A stretch of DNA of 40,839 nt, taken from contig URYE01000016.1 of NCBI GenBank assembly GCA_900551945.1, positions 1 through 40,839 of the forward strand, written 5' to 3'. This DNA is from an uncultured Eubacterium sp. Its GTDB lineage: Bacteria; Bacillota; Clostridia; Lachnospirales; Lachnospiraceae. Both the position numbers and the translations under genes were made by a program. Every line of letters starts with the position of its first letter. Positions within the stretch are counted from its first letter, which is position 1. Below the pieces are notes generated by a model. It was given only the letters and a program-made list of their open reading frames with translations. It searched no databases and was not told where the DNA came from. This document shows, one piece after another, positions 34,026-40,839 of the stretch.

Positions 34026-34850
34026 ATGAAATCAGAATTTAAAATAAAACATGATAACTTTATACTAGAAGACCTTAATAAACCTTTCCTTTGGTATATC
34101 ACCAATGCTATTAAGCCACTTCCACATCTTCACTATCACATGGAAATTATGTTTGTAATCGAAGGAAGTGTCAATATTATCTTAGACTCTTCTGAAAAGA
34201 CTTTATATAAAGGAGATATCGCAATAATATTTCCCTATCAAATTCACTATGGCACAAGTTACAATGCAAAGTTGGCTTTTTTTATATTTATGCCCGATAT
34301 TCTATCTCATATGAAGCATATACTTACACATAGTACACTTAAAAATCCATATATTAATAAACATGAATTATCAGAACTAGCACTTTTTGCTATAGATAAT
34401 GTTATTGAAATACTTTTATCAGAAAATATTTGCTCACAGCAAAATACTACTATTATTGGTATGCTTTATATATTATTAACAGATATTTTTGAAAAAAATG
34501 AGTTGCAACCTTATACTTTAAATAAAGATATTGAGTCAATCAAACACATTTTCAAATATATAGATGAAAACTACACTAAAAAAATATCGCTTACTTCTAC
34601 TGCCGAAGCACTTGGACTTAATCCCTACTACCTTTCAAGGATTTTTTCTAATTATCTTAATATATCATTTAGCGAATATATTACAAATAAAAGGCTTTTA
34701 ATGGCTCACAATCTTATATGTAGCACTAATAAGACAATTCTTGATATTATGTACGAAACTGGATATAAGAGCGAACGAACTTTCTACAGATGTTTTAAAG
34801 AATATTTTAATATGACACCAATGCAGCTAAGAAATACTAATCAAGTCTAA
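34026..34850 (+). CDS. AraC-family regulator (cupin plus double HTH)
   Basis: A 274-residue transcription regulator. The N-terminal half is an AraC-type cupin ligand domain (HYHMEIMFVIEGSVNIIL, with the usual FPYQIHYG). The C-terminal 100 residues hold two helix-turn-helix motifs (SLTSTAEALGLNPYYLSRIF, then ILDIMYETGYKSERTFYRCF). An earlier in-frame ATG at 33939 lies before the promoter, and the ATG at 34026 follows GGAGG, so that start is used. It is divergent from the solute-binding lipoprotein gene, which it probably controls in response to a sugar. Confidence 0.92.
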   Translation: MKSEFKIKHDNFILEDLNKPFLWYITNAIKPLPHLHYHMEIMFVIEGSVNIILDSSEKTLYKGDIAIIFPYQIHYGTSYNAKLAFFIFMPDILSHMKHILTHSTLKNPYINKHELSELALFAIDNVIEILLSENICSQQNTTIIGMLYILLTDIFEKNELQPYTLNKDIESIKHIFKYIDENYTKKISLTSTAEALGLNPYYLSRIFSNYLNISFSEYITNKRLLMAHNLICSTNKTILDIMYETGYKSERTFYRCFKEYFNMTPMQLRNTNQV

Positions 34851-34931
34851 TAAATATTATATAATACGCCATGCTAGTATTAATTATGTCGTATTAAGGT
34901 ATTTAAAAATGTTATTTAAGATATTATAATA

Positions 34932-34981
34932 AAACCATGCCCAAATCTTTATCACTTTGATTAATTATCTGAACATGGTTT
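34932..34981. terminator. Bidirectional hairpin between two convergent AraC genes
   Basis: AAACCATG (34932-34939) pairs with CATGGTTT (34974-34981) around a large partly paired loop. T-rich tails follow on both strands. Confidence 0.6.
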
Positions 34982-34991
34982 GTATACATTT

Positions 34992-35900
34992 TTATTCGTC
35001 TATAAGTTTTCGGTCTTTCCTAAACTGTCTTGCTGTTATCCCATAATAATTTTTAAAGCTACTTAGAAACTTGCTATTACCAACGTAACCTAACTTTAAG
35101 GCTATATCATCGACAGAAAGACTTTCATCCATAAGCATAACTTTTGCCGCAGACATTCTAGCTTCAAGCTTTTTTTGATTAAAGGTCTTGCCATATTCCT
35201 TTGAAAGATATCGTTGAGTCTGTCTTTCACTAAAGCCTATTGCCCTTGAAAGCTTTGGAAGAGTCAAATCTGCACAAAAATTCATAAACAAATCATCAAT
35301 TATAAGGTTGCGCTTATTATTTCTTATTACATCAAGATTGTCGTTAATTTTTTGGTGCAAAACTTCATCTGGCGAAAGTCTTACAGATGTAACAATAAGT
35401 AGTCTTAACAGTGAAATAATATTATCATAATAACCTATTTGTTGGTTTTCAAGTTCAAAAAATATATCTTTAAAAATGTTATAAACCTTGTAATTATCAT
35501 GGCTAATAATAAACGGAGTTTTCTTTAAGGTTCTCATAACACAAATATTTTCAGATGCACCTTCTGGTAGTGTTTGTACAATATTAAAGTAAATACCATA
35601 TTCACGATATAAGGCATTAGATTTAATACTTTCACTATTACCTTTTTCTATTTTTAATGATGGAAATTGTGCATGACGTACAAATGGACCTGTAATATAA
35701 AATGTACCTTTACTAACTGGTATCATTTTATCATCGGTTTCAATTGTAGCATTGCCTGATACAACATAATGAAACTCAAAACAATTATCACCATGATTGT
35801 GCATAGGATAAGGTTTGTCTATTATTTCGTTGCTTATTTTATATACTTCGATTATTTCATTTTCAAACTGAAATCTTATGTCTAAACTATCATTAATCAT
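34992..35900 (-). CDS. AraC-family regulator next to the fucosidase gene
   Basis: A 302-residue regulator with an N-terminal cupin domain (MHNHGDNCFEFHYVVSGNAT, with metal- or ligand-facing His residues) and two C-terminal helix-turn-helix motifs (LPKLSRAIGFSERQTQRYLS, then SVDDIALKLGYVGNSKFLSS). It is divergent from the GH95 gene, with 149 bases between the starts, so it is the best candidate for control of that gene. Its protein differs clearly from the AraC regulator at 34026, so it is not a recent duplicate. Confidence 0.9.
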   Translation of the reverse strand: MINDSLDIRFQFENEIIEVYKISNEIIDKPYPMHNHGDNCFEFHYVVSGNATIETDDKMIPVSKGTFYITGPFVRHAQFPSLKIEKGNSESIKSNALYREYGIYFNIVQTLPEGASENICVMRTLKKTPFIISHDNYKVYNIFKDIFFELENQQIGYYDNIISLLRLLIVTSVRLSPDEVLHQKINDNLDVIRNNKRNLIIDDLFMNFCADLTLPKLSRAIGFSERQTQRYLSKEYGKTFNQKKLEARMSAAKVMLMDESLSVDDIALKLGYVGNSKFLSSFKNYYGITARQFRKDRKLIDE

Positions 35901-35946
35901 CGCTATACCCCCTCTTTTATTATTTACTATATTAAGCGTTGATTAT

Positions 35947-35975
35947 ATTATACAATAAATTTATGTATACTCCAA
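35947..35975 (-). promoter_or_regulatory. Promoter of the second AraC gene
   Basis: On the minus strand, TTGGAG (35975-35970), a 17-base spacer and TATAAT (35952-35947). No equally good promoter faces the GH95 gene, which fits a need for an activator there. Confidence 0.65.
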
Positions 35976-36049
35976 CTATTTTTGACAAAATATTAACATA
36001 TTTTGAAAAATTAGTGTTAAAATAATATTTAAGAAATGGAGATTATAAT

Positions 36050-38473
36050 ATGAATAATGAAAATTTAATTAATCTTTTTCCACTTAATAAATCACTTTCA
36101 AATAAAAATAATATGTACTACGACACTCCTGCAAATAATTGGAATGAAGCTCTTCCTATTGGAAATGGAAGGATAGGTGCAATGATTTTTGGCTCATTAG
36201 AAAAAGAACAATTCCAACTTAACGAAGACAGTGTATGGTATGGCGGATATCGTGACCGAAATAATCCTGATGCTTTAAAAAATCTCCCCAAAATCAGAGA
36301 ATTAATCTTAAAGGGAGAAATTACTAAAGCAGAAAAGCTTATGGTAGCTTCTCTTTCTGGCGTTCCTCAAAGTATGCGACTTTATCAGCCACTTGCTGAA
36401 TTATTTTTAAATTTTGACAACCACAAACACGAAGTTAAAGATTATCATAGACATTTAGACCTTTCTACTGCCATTCACACTGTTTCCTACAAGTTAAATG
36501 GCTATTTATACACTCGTGAAACTTTTTCAAGCAATGAAGATAATGTTATGATTATACATCTTACAACTACTAAACCCGATGGAATTACATTTACTACACT
36601 GTTAAAACGTGGCAAGTTCTACGATAATATAACTTCACTATCTAATGAAAATGGAGTTTATATGTCAGGCAATCTCGGCGCAGATGGTATGGAATTGGGT
36701 GCTATGCTTAAAGTTATCACAGACAACAATTCACAAAAAGTTATTGGTGAACAAATCTGGGTTGACAACGCCAAAGAAGTAACCATATATGTAGACGGAA
36801 CAACTACTTTTCGTGGTGGAAACAATATATTTTCATATATAGAAAATAATATAAATAAAGCAATTAAATACACTTATAACGAATTAAAATCACGCCACAT
36901 TTCAAATTATCAAGAATTATATAACAGAGTCAAGCTAAGTTTATCTGATAACAAAAATAATAATTTAACAGCTACTATTAATAATAACCTTATATATGAA
37001 TTATACTTTAACTTTGGCAGATACCTACTTATATCATGTAGCCGACCCGATTGTCTGCCTGCTAATCTTCAAGGACTGTGGAATAAAGACATGGCTCCTG
37101 CTTGGGACAGCAAATATACAATTAATATCAACACTGAAATGAATTACTGGCCTGCTGAAATATGTGCGCTTTCAGAATGTCATAAACCACTCTTTGACTT
37201 AATAAAAAGAATGGTTGTTAATGGTCGTATAACTGCGCAAAAAATGTATGGCTGTCGTGGCTTTGTTGCACACCATAACACTGATATATGGGCAGATACT
37301 GCCGTTCAAGACTGGTGGGTTCCGGGTTCATACTGGGTAATGGGAGCAGCTTGGCTTTGCACTCATATTTATGCACATTATGAATATACAATGGATATAG
37401 ATTTCTTAGAAGAATTTTACCCTATTATGCGTGAGTCAGCAATATTTTTTGAAGATTTTCTTATTGAGCATGAAGGTTATCTTAAAACTTGCCCTTCTGT
37501 TTCCCCTGAAAATAGATTTATTCTCCCTAATGGTGAGATTGCTTCAAATGGAATTGGCTCAACAATGGATAATCAAATATTAACTGACTTATTTTCTCAA
37601 TGTATTTCAAGTGCAAAAATACTAAAAAAACCACAAAGCGAAATTGCCGAATACGAAACCATTTTAAATAAACTCCAGCCTACACGCATAGGCAAATATG
37701 GTCAGATTATGGAATGGGACAAAGATTATGAAGAACAAGATATGGGACATAGACACATTTCACACCTTTATGGATTACACCCATCTAATCAGATATCAAT
37801 AGATAAAACACCTGAGCTTGCAAAAGCTGCTATCGTGACACTTGAACGCCGACTTTCACATGGCGGTGGCCACACCGGTTGGAGTCGTGCTTGGATAATA
37901 AATGACTATGCCAAACTGTGCATGGGCAATGAAGCATTAAACCACTTAAAACTACTTTTAACTAAGTCAACCTTGCCTAATTTATTTGACAATCATCCAC
38001 CATTTCAGATAGATGGCAACTTCGGTGCAACTACAGCCATTGCACTTATGCTTGTTCAAAGTACAATAGATACGATAACTCTACTGCCTGCTCTACCAGA
38101 TGAATGGTGTAATGGTCATGTAAATGGTTTAAAACTTCGTGGTGGACTTACTATTGATATAAGCTGGTCAAATAATATGCTTGACTCATTAACATTATAT
38201 ACTACAAAGAGATATCATGGCTCTATGCTATACAATATACCTTGTAATAAAAATGTTAATGCCAACCACAACATTACTGATATAACAACAAAACAAGACT
38301 CCAATACACTTAATAACAACATTAACCATACAGACTTAAATACAACAACCAATGACATATTATCTTTATATAATACATATATAGCAAATAGAAGTCTGCA
38401 CTCAATACAACTAAATCTATCAAGTAATTGTTCATATTCATTTACAATAAATGATTTTAAAAAGCTAACATAA
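36050..38473 (+). CDS. GH95-family alpha-L-fucosidase
   Basis: Removes terminal fucose (or, in some members, L-galactose) from glycans by inversion. The 807 residues cover the full GH95 fold: an N-terminal beta-sandwich opening with WNEALPIGNGRIGAMIFG (32-49), then the (alpha/alpha)6 barrel with INTEMNYWPAE (the Asn pair that assists catalysis), SPENRF, GHRHISHLYGLHP and DGNFGATTAIALML, whose Asp is a catalytic candidate. There is no signal peptide, so it acts inside the cell on imported oligosaccharides. An Asn/Thr-rich low-complexity insert lies near the C-terminus (about 740-785). GGAG precedes the ATG. It is divergent from an AraC regulator. Confidence 0.92.
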   Translation: MNNENLINLFPLNKSLSNKNNMYYDTPANNWNEALPIGNGRIGAMIFGSLEKEQFQLNEDSVWYGGYRDRNNPDALKNLPKIRELILKGEITKAEKLMVASLSGVPQSMRLYQPLAELFLNFDNHKHEVKDYHRHLDLSTAIHTVSYKLNGYLYTRETFSSNEDNVMIIHLTTTKPDGITFTTLLKRGKFYDNITSLSNENGVYMSGNLGADGMELGAMLKVITDNNSQKVIGEQIWVDNAKEVTIYVDGTTTFRGGNNIFSYIENNINKAIKYTYNELKSRHISNYQELYNRVKLSLSDNKNNNLTATINNNLIYELYFNFGRYLLISCSRPDCLPANLQGLWNKDMAPAWDSKYTININTEMNYWPAEICALSECHKPLFDLIKRMVVNGRITAQKMYGCRGFVAHHNTDIWADTAVQDWWVPGSYWVMGAAWLCTHIYAHYEYTMDIDFLEEFYPIMRESAIFFEDFLIEHEGYLKTCPSVSPENRFILPNGEIASNGIGSTMDNQILTDLFSQCISSAKILKKPQSEIAEYETILNKLQPTRIGKYGQIMEWDKDYEEQDMGHRHISHLYGLHPSNQISIDKTPELAKAAIVTLERRLSHGGGHTGWSRAWIINDYAKLCMGNEALNHLKLLLTKSTLPNLFDNHPPFQIDGNFGATTAIALMLVQSTIDTITLLPALPDEWCNGHVNGLKLRGGLTIDISWSNNMLDSLTLYTTKRYHGSMLYNIPCNKNVNANHNITDITTKQDSNTLNNNINHTDLNTTTNDILSLYNTYIANRSLHSIQLNLSSNCSYSFTINDFKKLT

Positions 38474-38497
38474 GCTTAATTTTGCTCTTTAAGCTTA
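38471..38497 (+). terminator. Hairpin at the end of the GH95 gene
   Basis: TAAGCTTAA (38471-38479) pairs perfectly with TTAAGCTTA (38489-38497). It overlaps the stop codon and is followed by a modest T-rich stretch. Confidence 0.5.
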
Positions 38498-38638
38498 ATT
38501 CTCTGATTTTTGGAATCTTTTTGTAGCAATACTCTCAATGCAGTTTTTTATAAACTATAATAAACTCATATATTGTATTTTTCAAGTTGTCGAAACAGCT
38601 ACTAAGCTTTCCTGCAATCTAACTCGTTGTTGGCATAA

Positions 38639-38741
38639 ATAATGGGCTGTCACATTAACGTAATTTCATATAAATATAGAATTATTTATTAATTAAATTC
38701 TATATTTAATATAAAATTTTCCTGTTGTGACAGCCCATTAT
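38639..38741. terminator. Very long hairpin after the small membrane-protein gene
   Basis: A perfect 16-bp outer stem (ATAATGGGCTGTCACA, 38639-38654, with 38726-38741) encloses a second long AT-rich stem around 38662-38718. It lies 25 bases from the stop codon of the minus-strand 38767 gene. The flank AACTCGTTGTTGGCATA is similar to one beside the 29952 hairpin. Confidence 0.7.
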
Positions 38742-38766
38742 CAATATATTCTATTTTTATATAATA

Positions 38767-38967
38767 CTAATTACTTTCATGCTCAACTGTTGTCTCAATT
38801 GTTGTAGCCGCATCATTATATAAACCTGATGTAAAATCAATAAGAAACCAATTCAATGCAACAAGAACTAATGCAAGAACAATTATAACAACAAGTGGTA
38901 CCCACGAGTTTTTCTTTTTAAAGTTCTTATTTTTCTTAAATGTACTGCTATTAACATTATATCCCAT
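38767..38967 (-). CDS. Small single-pass membrane protein
   Basis: A 66-residue protein with a basic N-terminus (KKNKNFKKKN), one strong membrane helix (about 23-44) and a short acidic tail outside the membrane. I do not recognise a family. It is preceded by GGAG at suitable spacing and followed by a long hairpin, both of which support a real gene. Confidence 0.6.
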   Translation of the reverse strand: MGYNVNSSTFKKNKNFKKKNSWVPLVVIIVLALVLVALNWFLIDFTSGLYNDAATTIETTVEHESN

Positions 38968-39117
38968 ATACTAATTTCTCCATTCTTATCTTAAATTGAT
39001 ACTTATTTTATTTACTACAACAAATTATATTCTATAATTAACATCATTTATTATTTTGCCAATTTTTATTTATCTGAAAAATGAAAAACTCCAATTGCTA
39101 AACAAACTCCACTCTAA

Positions 39118-39603
39118 CTATAAGAACATAGTCTTAGCAATCTCAGTTCCCGCCTTTGTAACAAATATCTTATTTATTACATTTTCTATAGCTTCCTTTT
39201 GCATGTTATCTTCATATATATTAACAATAAAATCGGCCTCAACAAGTATTTGATAATCCATACCTTGTATATTGTCATATGTATGATGATGCCCTATAAG
39301 AAACTTAACTCGCTCAACAAATTCTCTATCAAAATCAAATTCTGTTAAAATATCTTGTGCTACTGCCGGTCCTTCTTGTTCTTGATACTTTCCAGCACTT
39401 GAATTATACTTTGCCTCTGCATTTTTGATACCAATATCATGTAATACAGCCGTAACCTCAAGTATACTCTGTTCTCTATCACTCAAACCTTCCAGTTCTC
39501 CTATTGTCTTTGCAAATGAATAAACCTTCATAAAATGATTAATTCTTTTCGTATCATTTCCAAAATAATCAATAGCCTTTTTTATAATTAATCCTATATT
39601 CAT
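39118..39603 (-). CDS. HD-domain metal-dependent phosphohydrolase
   Basis: A 161-residue HD-superfamily protein. The metal-binding residues can be read in order: His in NHFMKVYSFA, the HD pair in VLHDIGIKNAE, then HHH in FLIGHHHTYDN and Asp in VEADFIVNIYED. Such small stand-alone HD proteins hydrolyse nucleotides or phosphate esters; the substrate is unknown. An upstream ATG at 39615 overlaps the ribosome-binding site (ATGGAG), so the ATG at 39603 is preferred. It lies 28 bases downstream of the FakA-like gene and probably shares its promoter. Confidence 0.82.
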   Translation of the reverse strand: MNIGLIIKKAIDYFGNDTKRINHFMKVYSFAKTIGELEGLSDREQSILEVTAVLHDIGIKNAEAKYNSSAGKYQEQEGPAVAQDILTEFDFDREFVERVKFLIGHHHTYDNIQGMDYQILVEADFIVNIYEDNMQKEAIENVINKIFVTKAGTEIAKTMFL

Positions 39604-39631
39604 TATACACTCCATTTATCACATTCTAATC

Positions 39632-39883
39632 TTAGCCTTGAAGTCCCCTAGACTGTCTATCCATATCTTCTACCACGATATCATAGATTTCTCCTAATGT
39701 AGCACAATACTCAAGAACTTTCCACGGCTCATTTGTATGATAATGAATTTTTATTAACTCATCATCTCCAACCGCCAATAGACAATCGCCCTTAAAATTA
39801 TTTGTGAAATACTCATTGATTTCATCTTCATCAAGGTCATGTCCTTCTATTAATAATTGTGTATCATACTTATACTCTAACAT
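39632..39883 (-). CDS. Stand-alone FakA/DhaK-like middle domain protein
   Basis: About 83 residues that match only one internal part of fatty-acid kinase A and related dihydroxyacetone-kinase-like proteins: YKYDTQLLIEG, then LLAVGDDELIKIHYHTNEPW and VLEYCATLGEI. In FakA (about 550 residues) this stretch lies between the kinase and the C-terminal domains. Here it has its own ribosome-binding site and promoter, so it looks like a free-standing domain rather than a fragment. The ATG at 39883 follows GGAG at 6 bases; an earlier ATG at 39895 overlaps that site. Its function is unknown. Confidence 0.7.
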   Translation of the reverse strand: MLEYKYDTQLLIEGHDLDEDEINEYFTNNFKGDCLLAVGDDELIKIHYHTNEPWKVLEYCATLGEIYDIVVEDMDRQSRGLQG

Positions 39884-39907
39884 ATTAAACTCCATTCTAT
39901 ATTCTTA

Positions 39908-39937
39908 ATTATAGTGTCTTGTAAACCATAATTACAA
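39908..39937 (-). promoter_or_regulatory. Promoter of the FakA-like and HD genes
   Basis: On the minus strand, TTGTAA (39937-39932), an 18-base spacer and TATAAT (39913-39908). It leaves a leader of about 18 bases carrying GGAG. Confidence 0.6.
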
Positions 39938-40019
39938 ATAGCATATAAAGCTTTAAATTCTTTAAATAATTATAGATTGCAATAATTTACCAATATACAT
40001 AATTTTATAAAAATAACAA

Positions 40020-40070
40020 CTTTGCAAATTTGTTAATTTAACAGCTTCACTGTATTACCAATTGTTTTTA
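40020..40070. repeat. R3 repeat, copy C
   Basis: CTTTGCAAATTTGTTAA, TTTAACAG, TCACT, ATTACCAATTG and TTTTTATA, in the same order as copy B but shorter by two small gaps. It lies upstream of the promoter of the FakA-like gene. Confidence 0.6.
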
Positions 40071-40440
40071 TATAAAACTCAATATTTATTTTAAAACATT
40101 TTATTTACAATATCAACTATTTTTATATTGTTGATATCAACAACGAATATATACTCTTTCATTCAATCAAATATATGACAATAACATTTACTATATCAAG
40201 TATAAATATAATATCTTCCACATTTACTCTGTTACTACACATATGACAGTTATTAAACTTTGTTGCCTTTAGCCAACTTAGCCCTCGTAGCCTAGATAGT
40301 AGAAATTATATATTTGAACAGCAATGATATCCATCGTGAGGTAGAATCTGAAAAAAATGTAGTCAAATCGTTTAACGGACAAAAATCACATATAAGACTA
40401 GGCGTATTTGAGACTTTTACCAGTTAAAGCACATCCATGC
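40071..40440. other. AT-rich interval without recognised genes
   Basis: This part of the 611-base gap between the FakA-like gene and the tRNA holds no convincing reading frame. A slightly GC-richer stretch at about 40262-40300 and 40390-40440 (containing TTAGCCAACTTAGCCCTCG) resembles neither a tRNA nor a known RNA to me. Confidence 0.3.
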
Positions 40441-40450
40441 TCGTAAACTA

Positions 40451-40477
40451 AAAAAAGAGACTTATAAAAGTCTCTTT
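40451..40477 (-). terminator. Terminator of the rRNA/tRNA operon
   Basis: AAAGAGACTT (40454-40463) pairs perfectly with AAGTCTCTTT (40468-40477). On the minus strand it is followed by TTTTTTT, and it lies 18 bases after the tRNA. Confidence 0.9.
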
Positions 40478-40494
40478 AAAATCAAAATTATTAG

Positions 40495-40565
40495 CAGGGG
40501 TGGAGAGAATCGAACTCCCACCAAAGGTTTTGGAGACCCCTATCATACCACTAGACCACACCCCT
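40495..40565 (-). tRNA. tRNA-Trp (CCA)
   Basis: A 71-base cloverleaf. The acceptor AGGGGTG pairs with CACCCCT, the discriminator is G, the anticodon stem GGGGT/ACCTT holds the loop CTCCAAA with anticodon CCA, and the T arm is GGGAG-TTCGATT-CTCTC. The 3' CCA is not encoded and must be added. It is the last gene after the 23S rRNA. Confidence 0.95.
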
Positions 40566-40677
40566 GTAAGAAGGATTATTCCTTCAAAACTGCACATTAA
40601 ATCTATCTTACATCCTTACCACTTCTGTGATAACTCTCTTTGTTCTATCCTTGCTTTTTTCCAAACCTAACCTTCTC

Positions 40678-40839
40678 GGTTAAGCCCTCGACCTATTAGT
40701 ACTAATCAGCTACATGTGTCACCACACTTCCACCTTTAGCCTATCAACCTCGTCGTCTTCAAGGGGTCTTACTGGATTATCTCCATGGGATATCTCATCT
40801 TGAGGGGGGCTTCACGCTTAGATGCCTTCAGCGTTTATC
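40678..40839 (-). rRNA. 23S rRNA, 3' end (partial)
   Basis: The last 162 bases or so of a 23S gene that continues beyond the window. The minus strand contains TAGTACTAATAGGTCGAGGG and ends GGGCTTAACC, the conserved 3' terminus, and further in has GTGAAGCCCCCCTCAAGATG. The next RNA gene is tRNA-Trp, 112 bases away; no 5S rRNA lies between them. Confidence 0.95.

Noticed and set aside
40262..40440. Possible degenerate tRNA or small RNA before the rRNA operon terminator
   Set aside because: No cloverleaf or stable stem could be built; too weak to report as an RNA gene.

Overview
The window is about 41 kb of AT-rich DNA from a low-GC Gram-positive bacterium, most likely a gut or rumen member of the Clostridia (Lachnospiraceae-like). 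The reasons are strong GGAGG ribosome-binding sites, Gram-positive lipoproteins, an EFR1-type ferredoxin remnant, a GH95 fucosidase, heterodimeric ABC exporters and a TetM-like ribosomal GTPase. The species assignment is inference. Most genes lie on the minus strand, as do the 3' end of a 23S rRNA gene and a tRNA-Trp at the right edge, so minus is probably the leading strand.

Layout. 1-8.7 kb: asparagine synthetase (asnB), a cupin, an M15 peptidase, a DUF4405 membrane protein, a stand-alone NRPS-type methyltransferase, a decayed oxidoreductase locus (truncated aldo-keto reductase, truncated and frameshifted ferredoxin, divergent LysR gene with one nonsense codon) and an orphan citC. 8.7-14.3 kb: a cluster of palindromic repeats, an SseB-domain protein, a metal-exporter-like permease and a NatA/NatB-type ABC operon. 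14.3-21 kb: a PAP2 phosphatase, an anchored SGNH hydrolase and a tightly spaced operon hom-rnhA-chemoreceptor-sugar-binding lipoprotein. 21-23.4 kb: thiW-thiM, preceded by a GC-rich structured RNA that resembles half of a TPP riboswitch. 23.4-29.7 kb: a heterodimeric ABC exporter preceded by a 925-residue fusion of a TetM/EF-G-like GTPase to a YacP/Rae1-type NYN nuclease. 30-32 kb: a sigma factor and a probable anti-sigma factor. 32-38.5 kb: a fucosylated-glycan locus (solute-binding lipoprotein, two AraC regulators, GH95). 38.7-40 kb: a small membrane protein, an HD-domain protein and a FakA-like domain protein. 40.5 kb to the end: tRNA-Trp and the 23S 3' end.

Most unusual features. (1) The protein fusion joins an A-site translation GTPase to the family of the A-site mRNA nuclease Rae1, next to a drug-exporter pair. 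(2) Two families of long palindromic elements (R1, three copies; R2, two copies) have conserved hairpin cores with compensatory base changes, inside longer, locus-specific inverted arms. Three of these palindromes end within a few bases of a minus-strand stop codon, and other genes here also end in unusually long hairpins. (3) A third dispersed sequence (R3) lies upstream of the sigma gene, the anti-sigma gene and the FakA-like gene. (4) The TPP-like RNA shows no recognisable second half.

All assignments come from reading the sequence and from knowledge of the families. No database search was run.
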